From CAZYFS01 sp964647465 (GTDB taxonomy: Bacteria > Patescibacteriota > Minisyncoccia > Minisyncoccales > UBA1441): a DNA stretch of 13,923 nt. The DNA lies in NCBI GenBank assembly GCA_964647465.1, contig CAZYFS010000008.1, positions 1-13,923 of the forward strand, written 5' to 3'. Numbering within the stretch: position 1 is the first letter of the stretch; each line of letters opens with the position of its first letter. Shown here in pieces: positions 1 through 7,406 of the stretch. A model generated the notes under the pieces. That model was not told the origin of the DNA. It searched no databases and was given only the letters and a program-made list of their open reading frames with translations. A program made the translations under genes and the position numbers.

Positions 1-83
1 ACTAAACGAACCTTACGAGGAGCAATTCTCAATCTATTCAATTTAGCAATTATTAATTTATTTTCTTTTTTTTCTTCACTCAT
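1..83 (-). CDS. rplV: Ribosomal protein uL22 (L22), N-terminal fragment
   Basis: This is the first 27 codons of a gene that leaves the window on the left. After an acidic/lysine-rich start (MSEEKKENK) the protein reads IAKLNRLRIAPRKVRLV, which is the conserved opening of L22 (the A-K-L-x-x-x-R-I-x-P-R-K-V-R-L signature). L22 binds 23S rRNA and lines the peptide exit tunnel through a long beta hairpin that lies outside this window. The ATG is 10 bases after the rpsS stop, and rpsS-rplV is the standard S10-operon order. No clear Shine-Dalgarno site precedes it. The identification is firm although only the N-terminus can be read. Confidence 0.9.
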   Translation of the reverse strand, partial: MSEEKKENKLIIAKLNRLRIAPRKVRL

Positions 84-93
84 CTTTGTATCT

Positions 94-393
94 TTAGTCC
101 TTTTTGGTTATTGTGCTTTTCTCTAATCCTCTTTGGATTTTTCCTCCGTGTCGAACAAATTTGGTTGTTGGAGAAAATTCTCCTAACTTATGCCCAACCA
201 TGTCTTCTGTCACCTGCACTTCAAGGAATTTTTTCCCATTATGAACAGCAAAATGAAATCCTATCATTTCTGGGGTAATAGTACAGGCTCGACACCAAGT
301 TTTTATCGTTTCTTTCTCTTTGTTCTTCACCCGCGATAACTTTATTAACAACTTGGGACTAACAAACGGTCCTTTTTTCAAACTTCTGGCCAT
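94..393 (-). CDS. rpsS: Ribosomal protein uS19 (S19)
   Basis: The 99-residue protein has the usual S19 length. It opens with MARSLKKGPFV and contains the family blocks IKTWCRACTITPEMIG, AVHNGKKF and TEDMVGHKLGEFSPT. S19 sits in the head of the 30S subunit next to S13 and contacts the A-site tRNA region. It lies 6 bases after rplB and 10 bases before rplV, so it is co-transcribed with them. The start is the only ATG matching the family N-terminus. The bases before it (AAAAATTT) are identical to those before fusA and contain no Shine-Dalgarno motif. The segment KFVRHGGK replaces the common FRGHGGK, a small variation within the family. Confidence 0.97.
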   Translation of the reverse strand: MARSLKKGPFVSPKLLIKLSRVKNKEKETIKTWCRACTITPEMIGFHFAVHNGKKFLEVQVTEDMVGHKLGEFSPTTKFVRHGGKIQRGLEKSTITKKD

Positions 394-399
394 AAATTT

Positions 400-1227
400 T
401 TATCTTATTGTTTTTCTTCGTTGAAGAATGAATTTATTAGAAAGCTTTTTCTTCCTTCTCGTCTTAACTCCGTAAGCCGGCTTTCCCCATTTCGTTTTTG
501 GATGCTTTAGCCCAATTCCTGTTCGACCTTCTCCTCCACCATGAGGATGATCAACCGCTGCCATAGCTGAGCCACGCACTTTTGGTCGGCGACCTAAATG
601 CCTTGAACGACCAGCTTTCCCCAAATTTACAAAACGGTGCTTCGGATTAGAAATCTGCCCAAAAGTAGCAAAACATTCATGATTAACTTTCCTAATCTCG
701 CTTGAAGGCATTTTTAGGTGGGTGTATTTTCCTTCTTGAGCAAGAACCTGAGCTGAAACTCCAGCTGATCGGACAAGCTCTCCTCCTTTCCCTGGACGAA
801 GTTCAATGTTATAAATCATCGTTCCAACGGGAATGTTTTTAAGTTTTAGCCGATTTCCAGGCTTGAGAGGAGCTTTTTCTTCTGCTATTATCGATTCTCC
901 AACTTCTAATTGTTGAGGAGCAAGGATGTAACTCTTTTCTCCACCAACGTACTCAATTAAGGCAATCCAAGCACTACGATTAGGATCATACTCAAATGCT
1001 AGAACCTTCGCTTCCATGCCAAACTGCTTTCTTTTAAAATCAACTAAGCGATATTGTCTTTTCGCTCCGCCCCCGCGCCCACGAACACTAAGTCTTCCAG
1101 AGCTAGATCGTCCTCCTGTTCTCTTTATAGGGGCAAGTAACTTCTTCACTGAAGGAGCAGAAAGATGTTTTGTCTTCACTACCGACATTCCGCGCTGCCC
1201 AGGAGTAGTTGGTTTTAACTGTTTCAT
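400..1227 (-). CDS. rplB: Ribosomal protein uL2 (L2)
   Basis: The 275-residue protein is full length for bacterial L2. L2 is a core 23S rRNA-binding protein needed for subunit association and the peptidyl-transferase centre. Recognisable blocks are the N-terminal LKPTTPGQRGMS, the OB-fold region around residues 36-70 (GRSSSGRLSVRGRGGGAKR), and residues 225-234, VDHPHGGGEG. His229, the residue implicated in peptidyl transfer, sits at the same position number as in E. coli. The C-terminal tail is Lys/Arg-rich (residues 241-275). The gene starts 13 bases after the true end of rplW and ends 6 bases before rpsS. No Shine-Dalgarno site is visible; the start follows CAGATTTT. Confidence 0.97.
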   Translation of the reverse strand: MKQLKPTTPGQRGMSVVKTKHLSAPSVKKLLAPIKRTGGRSSSGRLSVRGRGGGAKRQYRLVDFKRKQFGMEAKVLAFEYDPNRSAWIALIEYVGGEKSYILAPQQLEVGESIIAEEKAPLKPGNRLKLKNIPVGTMIYNIELRPGKGGELVRSAGVSAQVLAQEGKYTHLKMPSSEIRKVNHECFATFGQISNPKHRFVNLGKAGRSRHLGRRPKVRGSAMAAVDHPHGGGEGRTGIGLKHPKTKWGKPAYGVKTRRKKKLSNKFILQRRKTIR

Positions 1228-1240
1228 AAAATCTGTAAAA

Positions 1241-1806
1241 TTACAAGGCTATTTCTATTTTCTGTCCCTTTTCTATCGTCACAATCGCCTTTTTGTGACC
1301 AGACTCATACCCCGGTCTTCCTCTCCACATCTTTTTCTTAGCCGGAATATTAACGATATTAACGTTTTCAACTTTCACTTTATATAAATTTTCTATTGCC
1401 TTTTTAACCTCTATTTTGTTNNNNNNNNNNNNNNNNNNNNNNNNNNNNNNNNNNNNNNNNNNNNNNNNNNNNNNNNNNNNNNNNNNNNNNNNNNNNNNNN
1501 NNNNNNNNNNNNNNNNNNNNTTTCAACTTTCACTTTATATAAATTTTCTATTGCCTTTTTAACCTCTATTTTGTTGGTTCTTTTTGAAACCCGAAAAACG
1601 TATTTGTTTTCTTTCTGTAAAAAAGTAGCTTTTTCCGAAATGTGAGGAGCATTTAAAACCGTCGTTGCGCTTATCATTTCTGGAAGATTTTTCTTCTCTT
1701 CAACTTTTATTTCTGTTTCTGGTTTTGGAAAAACAACCTTCTCTTTCTTAGGCTGTTCTTTCTTCTCTTCTTCTATTGGTTTTTTAAAACGGTTTAGAAT
1801 ACTCAT
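1241..1806 (-). CDS. rplW: Ribosomal protein uL23 (L23), split by an artificial assembly gap
   Basis: The gene is interrupted by 100 Ns flanked by two identical 55-bp copies (1366-1420 and 1521-1575). Dropping one copy plus the Ns gives one open frame of 137 codons ending in TAA at 1241-1243. The joined C-terminus reads VNIPAKKKMWRGRPGYESG, then HKKAIVTIEKGQKIEIAL, a canonical L23 end. The L23 core begins at about residue 43 (MISATTVLNAPHISEKAT). L23 docks trigger factor and SRP at the tunnel exit. At 136 residues it is about 40 longer than typical L23. The extra part is a Lys/Glu-rich N-terminal extension (residues 1-42) that could lie on the ribosome surface near the exit. It starts 2 bases after rplD. 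Automated annotation will call it truncated or frameshifted, but it is neither. Confidence 0.93.
1366..1575. other. Assembly gap of 100 N with duplicated 55-bp ends (in rplW)
   Basis: Ns occupy 1421-1520. The 55 bases before them (1366-1420) are identical to the 55 bases after them (1521-1575). The contig ends therefore overlap by exactly 55 bases and the Ns stand for no missing sequence. Collapsing 155 bases restores rplW. Confidence 0.95.
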
Positions 1807-1808
1807 GA

Positions 1809-2447
1809 TTATTTTTCTGGTTGAGGTAAAAATCTTTCTTTCAAGCTTTCGATTGCGGGAAGAGTAATTAATAAATTCCGATAACTCAAAAGATCTAAAG
1901 CATTAATTTGTTCTACGAAAACTATTCTTGTCTTTTCTATATTTCGTCCCGCTCTCTTGAGTAAGCGATTGTCCTTATTAACAACAATCATCATTGAACC
2001 AGGTAAGGATAATTTATCTAAAATATTTTGCATTAATTTTGTCTTCGGTTCCGGCAAAGATATCTTATCGATAATTTTCATTTCCTTGTCTTTGGCCTTT
2101 GTGGAAAGAGCTATCAATAAAGCTTTCTGGGCCATTTTTCGATTAATCTTTTGCTTGTAATTTTTGTCTTTCCGTGGACCGAAAGTAATTCCTCCTCCCC
2201 TCCAAATAGGAGATCGAATAGAACCATGCCTAGCACGGCCAGTTCCTTTTTGGCGCCATGGTTTTCGCCCCCCGCCGCTTACCTCGCTCCTTATTTTTGT
2301 GTGAGCGATTACTGGTCTTCTGTTCGCTTGCTGAGCAACGACGACTTGATGTAGTAATTCGGACAACAATTCCTGCTCAAAAATTTCTTTTGGCAAGATG
2401 ATGTCTTTTAGTTTTTCTCCGCGCTGATTGTAAACTGGGTATTTCAT
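1809..2447 (-). CDS. rplD: Ribosomal protein uL4 (L4)
   Basis: The 212-residue protein matches L4 length and fold. L4 binds 23S rRNA domain I, and its extended loop reaches into the exit tunnel. That loop is recognisable at residues 52-91, with TKIRSEVSGGGRKPWRQKG, TGRARHGSIRSPIWRGGG and the closing FGPR. The later segment MAQKALLIALSTKA is also typical. In enterobacteria L4 represses its own operon through the leader RNA; nothing here shows whether that happens in this organism. It starts 4 bases after rplC. This is one of the few genes with a credible Shine-Dalgarno site: AGAGG, located inside the last codons of rplC and 8 bases before the ATG. Confidence 0.97.
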   Translation of the reverse strand: MKYPVYNQRGEKLKDIILPKEIFEQELLSELLHQVVVAQQANRRPVIAHTKIRSEVSGGGRKPWRQKGTGRARHGSIRSPIWRGGGITFGPRKDKNYKQKINRKMAQKALLIALSTKAKDKEMKIIDKISLPEPKTKLMQNILDKLSLPGSMMIVVNKDNRLLKRAGRNIEKTRIVFVEQINALDLLSYRNLLITLPAIESLKERFLPQPEK

Positions 2448-2451
2448 AAAA

Positions 2452-3015
2452 TCAACCTCTTATTTGCAATAAAGTTCCTTTTCGTCCCGGGATTCCGCCT
2501 TTTACCACCAATAGACTGTTATCTTCTTCTATTTTAACTAAAGGAATATTTTTTATAGAAATCTGGTCATTTCCCATTCTCCCTGGCATCTTTCTCCCTT
2601 TTATTACTCTCTGAGGAAACATACTTCCGACAGAACCACCTCTCCTAATTTGGCCTTTTCCTCCATGAGAAGCATTACGACCAGCAAAATTCCATCTCTT
2701 GACCACTCCCTGAAATCCTTTTCCTTTTGAATTTCCCGTTATTTTTAAACGATCTCCTACTGCGAAATCTTTAATGGTTACTAAATCGCCAACTTTTTGA
2801 TTATTAAACTCGCTCCCTCGAAATTCTCTCTGGTAACGATAACGATTTTCTCCTTTTTTATCAAAACCAATCCTGATGGCTTCATATCCATCTTTGTCAA
2901 TTGTCTTTTTCCCAATTATCGTTCCCGAAATTGCTTCAATCAAAGTGACTGGAATCACTTTGTCATCCTGAAATATCTGCGACATCCCTATTTTTTTTCC
3001 AATAATAAATTTCAT
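2452..3015 (-). CDS. rplC: Ribosomal protein uL3 (L3)
   Basis: The 187-residue protein begins MKFIIGKKIGMSQIF, the standard L3 opening. It contains the central extension around residues 98-152 (GKGFQGVVKRWNF, HGGKGQIRRGGSVG, GRKMPGRMGN) that reaches toward the peptidyl-transferase centre. It is about 20 residues shorter than E. coli L3, in line with compact versions elsewhere. It ends in TGA, immediately followed by rplD. Because the next start lies 4 bases later, TGA must act as a stop here. Upstream, an 86-base intergenic space with two hairpins separates it from rpsJ, an unusually long and structured gap for this tightly packed cluster. Confidence 0.97.
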   Translation of the reverse strand: MKFIIGKKIGMSQIFQDDKVIPVTLIEAISGTIIGKKTIDKDGYEAIRIGFDKKGENRYRYQREFRGSEFNNQKVGDLVTIKDFAVGDRLKITGNSKGKGFQGVVKRWNFAGRNASHGGKGQIRRGGSVGSMFPQRVIKGRKMPGRMGNDQISIKNIPLVKIEEDNSLLVVKGGIPGRKGTLLQIRG

Positions 3016-3042
3016 AGATTTTTAACTTTCGTCAACTGAAAA

Positions 3043-3087
3043 CCGGGCTAAGCCCGGCTTTAGACAGAAACCATCCTTGTCTAAGGC
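3043..3087 (-). promoter_or_regulatory. Tandem hairpins between rpsJ and rplC (possible attenuator or leader element)
   Basis: Read on the minus strand, a first stem pairs 3078-3087 with 3057-3066 (10 bp including one G-U, 11-base loop). A second GC-rich stem, CCGGGC/GCCCGG with a 3-base loop (3043-3048 with 3052-3057), abuts it and is followed by TTTTC. The two stems share base 3057. The T run is short, so a strong terminator is unlikely. Attenuation, mRNA processing or protein binding are all possible. It lies 27 bases upstream of the rplC start. The pairing is visible in the sequence; the function is inferred. Confidence 0.5.
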
Positions 3088-3101
3088 AAAAATTATCTTG
3101 A

Positions 3102-3592
3102 TTAACCTGTTTTTACCTTAATATCAACCCCTGCCGGAAGATTCAAATCTCGTAAAGCATTTATGGTTTCTGCTTTCGGCTCTAAGATATCAATTAATCT
3201 TTTGTGAATTCTTGTTTCGAACTGTTCGTGAGCATCTTCATCTACAAAAACTGATCTTTTCATCGAATATTTGTGGATTTGGGTTGGCAAAGGAATGGGA
3301 CCACAGATCTTCGCTCCGTAACGCTGAACAACCTTAANNNNNNNNNNNNNNNNNNNNNNNNNNNNNNNNNNNNNNNNNNNNNNNNNNNNNNNNNNNNNNN
3401 NNNNNNNNNNNNNNNNNNNNNNNNNNNNNNNNNNNNNGTTGGCAAAGGAATGGGACCACAGATCTTCGCTCCGTAACGCTGAACAACCTTAATAATCTGT
3501 TGAACGCTACTATCAACTATCTTGTGGTCGTATCCACATAACTTGATTCGAAGTCTTTGTTTTTTTTCTGGTTCAACTTTTTTCTTAGCCAT
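3102..3592 (-). CDS. rpsJ: Ribosomal protein uS10 (S10/NusE), split by an artificial assembly gap
   Basis: A 100-N gap lies between two identical 55-bp copies (3283-3337 and 3438-3492). Joined, the frame gives 112 codons, that is 111 residues ending IKVKTG. The N-terminal part has RLRIKLCGYDHKIVDSSV and GAKICGPIPLPTQIHKYS. The C-terminal part has KRSVFVDEDAHEQFETRIHK and PAGVDIKV. These are the family blocks of S10, a 30S head protein that also acts as NusE in transcription antitermination. The protein is slightly longer than the usual 102-105 residues because of a basic N-terminus (AKKKVEPEKKQR). It follows tuf by 42 bases and precedes rplC by 86. No Shine-Dalgarno site is seen. Confidence 0.95.
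3283..3492. other. Assembly gap of 100 N with duplicated 55-bp ends (in rpsJ)
   Basis: Ns at 3338-3437 are flanked by identical 55-base sequences (3283-3337 and 3438-3492). Collapsing one copy and the Ns restores rpsJ. The overlap length equals that of the other two gaps in the window. Confidence 0.95.
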
Positions 3593-3634
3593 AACAATTT
3601 AAAAGATCAAAATAATCAAACAATAAAATAGATT

Positions 3635-4831
3635 TTATTGAGTTATCTTTGTTATTACTCCTGCTCCTACTGTTTTTCCTCCTTCACGAATAGCAAATTT
3701 CTGCTTTTCTTCTAGGGCAATAGGAACCACCAATTTTATTTTCAAGCTAACTGTGTCTCCGGGCATTACCATTTCCGTTCCTTCCGGCAAGGCAGTGTCT
3801 CCCGTTACATCAGTTGTTCGAATATAAAACTGTGGTTTATACCCAGAGAAAAATGGAGTATGTCTTCCACCTTCTTCTTTGGTAAGAATGTAAATTTCCG
3901 CTTCGAATTCAGTATGAGGAGTAATAGAACCAGGTTTAGCAAGAACTTGTCCGCGGAGAACTTCTTCTTTCTTGAATCCTCTTAATAAGATTCCTACGTT
4001 ATCTCCCGCTTGTCCCTCGTCAAGAATCTTGTTAAACATCTCAACGCTTACAACAACCGTTTCTTGAGTTGGTTTTATCCCAACCAATTCTACTTTATCG
4101 CTGGATACAACTTTCCCTCTTGTTACTTTGCCTGTTGCCACTGTTCCTCGGCCTTCGATAGAAAAAACATCTTCAATAGGCATAAGGAAGGGTTTATCCA
4201 AATCTCGTACTGGGGTAGGAATATATTCATCTATTGTATCTATTAATTTAACAATTGGTTTCATCTTTTCGTCATCAATAGATTCGCAATCAAGGGCTTG
4301 TAGAGCCGATCCTCTGATAATTGGGGTTTTATCGCCAGGAAAATCATATTTCGTCAATAGATCTCTGATCTCTGATTCAACCAATTCCAACATCTCTTCG
4401 TCTTCAACCTGATCAACTTTATTCAAAAAGACAATAATCGAAGGGAGGCCAACTTGGTTTGCCAAAAGAAGATGTTCGCGCGTCTGTGGCATCGGACCAT
4501 CTGTGGCCGAAACAACCAAAATTGCTCCGTCCATCTGTGCTGTTCCGGTAATCATATTCTTAATGTAATCAGCGTGTCCTGGGCAATCAATTAAAGCGTA
4601 ATGTTTTTTCTCTGTTTCAAACTCAGTATGGGTAATGGCAATAGTTAACCCTCGCTCTCTCTCTTCTGGAGCTGAATCAATTTCAGAAACTCCTTTTTTC
4701 GAGGCACTAAAACCCTTCAGGGCACTTGCTTTCAAAATAGCTGCCGTCAAGGTGGTTTTGCCATGATCAACGTGACCAATAGTACCAACGTTTAAATGAG
4801 TTTTTCCTCTCTCAAATTTTTCTTTTGCCAT
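3635..4831 (-). CDS. tuf: Translation elongation factor EF-Tu
   Basis: This 398-residue GTPase delivers aminoacyl-tRNA to the ribosomal A site. G1 is GHVDHGKT at residues 19-26, G3 is DCPGH at 82-86, G4 is NKVD at 137-140 and G5 is SAL at 175-177. Domains 2 and 3 follow, including the GRGTVATGKVTRGK block and a C-terminal end REGGKTVGAGVITKI. Length and order are those of ordinary EF-Tu. Switch I reads ERERGLTIAITHTEF instead of the common RGITINTAHVEY, a mild divergence. The gene has its own consensus promoter (4897-4924) and a leader of roughly 60 bases. It may therefore be expressed above the level of the upstream str genes and also drive the S10 genes. No Shine-Dalgarno site is visible before the ATG. 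Confidence 0.98.
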   Translation of the reverse strand: MAKEKFERGKTHLNVGTIGHVDHGKTTLTAAILKASALKGFSASKKGVSEIDSAPEERERGLTIAITHTEFETEKKHYALIDCPGHADYIKNMITGTAQMDGAILVVSATDGPMPQTREHLLLANQVGLPSIIVFLNKVDQVEDEEMLELVESEIRDLLTKYDFPGDKTPIIRGSALQALDCESIDDEKMKPIVKLIDTIDEYIPTPVRDLDKPFLMPIEDVFSIEGRGTVATGKVTRGKVVSSDKVELVGIKPTQETVVVSVEMFNKILDEGQAGDNVGILLRGFKKEEVLRGQVLAKPGSITPHTEFEAEIYILTKEEGGRHTPFFSGYKPQFYIRTTDVTGDTALPEGTEMVMPGDTVSLKIKLVVPIALEEKQKFAIREGGKTVGAGVITKITQ

Positions 4832-4896
4832 GTTTTTTTATTTTAAAATTACTTTTATTGTGAATTTAAAGATGTCTTGTTTCTTTATCTTTCTTG

Positions 4897-4924
4897 AATA
4901 TAACAAATTATAACGCCTTGTCAA
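4897..4924 (-). promoter_or_regulatory. Sigma-70-type promoter for tuf and downstream S10 genes
   Basis: On the minus strand TTGACA (4919-4924) is followed after 16 bases by TATATT (4897-4902). The -35 box begins just after the stop of the preceding small gene. A start near 4890 gives a leader of about 58 bases, whose first part can pair AAAGAT with ATCTTT (4887-4892 with 4868-4873). Confidence 0.75.
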
Positions 4925-4930
4925 TAAATT

Positions 4931-5137
4931 TCAAAGTGGTAAGTCATCCAAGGTTAACTTTTGGCTTTCTTCTTTTTGTTTTAAAAATGTTTCTTCTTCG
5001 TCGAACTCTTGATCAATATTCTTAAGTTTCTGATATTCTTGATAGTCCATAACTACTAAAAACGGTTCTCCGTCTTCTAAAATAAGTACCTTTCCACCTT
5101 CTTTCTTAAGAAATTTCTTAATTTCTAAAAAATTCAT
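4931..5137 (-). CDS. Small YefM/Phd-antitoxin-like protein between fusA and tuf
   Basis: The 68-residue protein has the segment KVLILEDGEPFLVVMDYQEY followed by QKL at residues 16-38. This resembles the conserved core of YefM/Phd antitoxins, in which a strand carrying (D/N)GxPxxV(L/V)M is followed by a helix starting xxEYxxL. The rest is a charged tail ending LTLDDLPL, where the toxin-binding part of an antitoxin would be. No toxin gene (RelE/ParE, Doc or PIN type) is adjacent. It sits 14 bases after fusA and immediately before the tuf promoter, so it is probably transcribed with rpsL-rpsG-fusA. Codon use matches its neighbours. The family match is made by eye and is moderate. A DNA-binding regulator or a domesticated antitoxin is possible, but function is unknown. 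Confidence 0.7.
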   Translation of the reverse strand: MNFLEIKKFLKKEGGKVLILEDGEPFLVVMDYQEYQKLKNIDQEFDEEETFLKQKEESQKLTLDDLPL

Positions 5138-5151
5138 CTTTTCAAATAAGA

Positions 5152-7400
5152 TTATTTCTCTTTCGTTCCGGCAATTTCCTCGGCAACACTCTTTGGAACC
5201 TGTCTATATTGTTTAAATTCCATATTAAAATTAGCTCGACCCTTTGTTAAGGAACGCAAATCTGTTGCATAACCAAACATTCCTGCTAAAGGAACGTCGG
5301 CATCGATTACCTTGGCTTTTTCTTTTCCAAAAGTCTTCATAATTCTTCCTCGTCGAGAACTTAAGTCACCCATGACATCTCCAAAAAACTCTTCTGGAAC
5401 TGTTGCTTCTACTTTCATTACTGGTTCGAGAAGAATTGGTTTAGCTAAACGAGCTATTTTCTGGAAACCACGAGAAGCAGCTATCTTAAAGGCAATTTCC
5501 GAAGAATCAACATCATGATAAGATCCATCGTATAAAGTCACCGCGACGTCAATCATTGGATAACCAGCTACTACTCCTTGGCCCATCGCCTCTTCTACTC
5601 CTTTTTTAACCGCCGGAATATATTCCTGAGGAATAACTCCCCCCTTAATCTTGTCAATAAATTCGAAACCTTCTCCTCTTTCTCTCGGTTCTAATCTTAA
5701 CCAAACATCCCCATACTGACCTCGTCCACCCGATTGATGAATATATTGTCCTCGCCCTTCTGCTTCTTGAAGGATGGTTTCTCGATAAGCGACTTGTGGT
5801 CTTCCAACATTGGCTTCAACGCTAAATTCTCTTCGCAAACGATCAACAACAACTTCTAAATGTAATTCTCCCATCCCCGAGACAACAATTGCCCCAGAAT
5901 CCGGATCACGACTAATTTTAAAAGTTGGATCCTCGTCTGATAATTTTCGCAAAGCCATTATTAATTTGTCTTGTTCGGCTCTCCCTTTTGGTTCAATACG
6001 AATAGAAATAACTGGCTCAGGAAAAGTAATATTTTCTAAAATAATTGGGCTATCTCCTTCGCATAAAGTGTCACCCGTTTTCGTTTTCTTCAAGCCAACT
6101 GCCGCTCCGATCTCTCCTGCATATATTGATTCCAGCTCTTCCCGAGAATTAGAATGCATTCTCATTATCCTTCCGATTCTTTCTTTTTCCTCCGTTCGTG
6201 CATTCAAGGCATAGGATCCTTTTATTAATTTTCCCGAATAAACTCGAAAGTAAGCTAGGTTCCCAACGTAAGGATCAGAAGCTATTTTAAAAACAAGCGC
6301 TGCAAAAGGAGCTTGATCGTTAGCTTGACGAGTAACTTCTTCCTCTGTTTTTGGATCAATTCCTTGAACTGGCGGCAAATCTGAAGGACTAGGAAGATAA
6401 TAGTAAATAGCATCAAGAAGTAATTGAACTCCTTTGTTTTGGAGAGCTGAACCACAAAAAACAGGGACAAGATTATAGCCTAAAACCGCTTTTCGTAATC
6501 CTTGCCGCAATTCTTCAAGATTAATTTCTTTTTCTTCTAAAAATTTTTCTAATAATTCTTGGTTTTCTCCCGCAATTCTTTCCACTAATATCTTTCTTTT
6601 TGATTCTGCTTCTTCTTGATATTCTGAAGGAATATCTTTTTCAATGACTTCCTTTCCTAATTCTCCTTCAAAAGAAAAAGCCTTCATCGTAAGCAAGTCA
6701 ATAACCCCTGAAAAATCTCCTTCCTGACCAATAGGAAGTTGAGCCATAACTGCTTTGCTACTTAATTTTTCGCTAATTGANNNNNNNNNNNNNNNNNNNN
6801 NNNNNNNNNNNNNNNNNNNNNNNNNNNNNNNNNNNNNNNNNNNNNNNNNNNNNNNNNNNNNNNNNNNNNNNNNNNNNNNNGACCAATAGGAAGTTGAGCC
6901 ATAACTGCTTTGCTACTTAATTTTTCGCTAATTGACTGGAAACTTTTTTTGAAATCCCCCCCCATTCGATCAAGTTTATTAATAAAAGCCAACCGAGGAA
7001 TATTAAATTCGTCAGCTTGACGCCAAACTGTTTCTGATTGGGGTTCTACCCCAGCAACTCCGTCGAAAATAATTACTGCTCCATCCAAAACACGTAGAGA
7101 TCTTTGAACTTCCACCGTAAAATCAATATGCCCGGGAGTATCAATTAAATTAATCCAACAATCTTTATCCGTTCCTTTGACTTCCCAATGACAAGTAGTA
7201 GCGGCCGAAGTAATTGTAATTCCTCTTTCTCTTTCTTGCTCCATCCAATCCATAACCGCTTCTCCCTCATGGACTTCCCCAATTTTGTGAGATAATCCGG
7301 TATAAAAAAGGATCCGTTCACTAACGGTTGTTTTTCCTGCATCAATATGAGCAACTAAACCGATATTTCTAATTTTTTCAATCGGATGAGATCTAGCCAT
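5152..7400 (-). CDS. fusA: Translation elongation factor EF-G, split by an artificial assembly gap
   Basis: EF-G is the GTPase that drives tRNA-mRNA translocation and, with RRF, ribosome recycling. A 100-N gap between identical 55-bp copies (6726-6780 and 6881-6935) splits it. Collapsed, it is 2094 bases, exactly 697 residues and in frame, which is normal for EF-G. G1 is AHIDAGKTT (17-25), the switch I region includes RERGITITSAATT, G3 is DTPGH (88-92) and G4 is NKLD (141-144). G5 lies in FCGSAL. Domain IV has GGRGQYGDVW and YHDVDSSEIAFKIAASRGF. Without the correction it appears as a 212-codon N-terminal piece and a 531-codon piece starting at Met167. It starts 6 bases after rpsG with no Shine-Dalgarno site. 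Confidence 0.97.
6726..6935. other. Assembly gap of 100 N with duplicated 55-bp ends (in fusA)
   Basis: Ns at 6781-6880 lie between identical 55-base copies (6726-6780 and 6881-6935). Collapsing 155 bases rejoins the two halves of fusA in frame. Confidence 0.95.
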
Positions 7401-7406
7401 AAATTT

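Noticed and set aside
3015..3036. TTGACG as a -35 box for an rplC promoter
   Set aside because: At normal spacing the -10 box would fall inside the rplC coding region and no good hexamer is there.
3621..3640. Terminator after tuf (AT-only 9-bp inverted repeat over the stop codon)
   Set aside because: The stem has almost no G-C pairs and a 2-base loop, and rpsJ follows without a clear promoter, so real termination is unlikely.
5152..7400. fusA as a disrupted or duplicated gene
   Set aside because: The break coincides with a 100-N gap and a 55-bp duplicated flank; the collapsed frame is complete at 697 residues.
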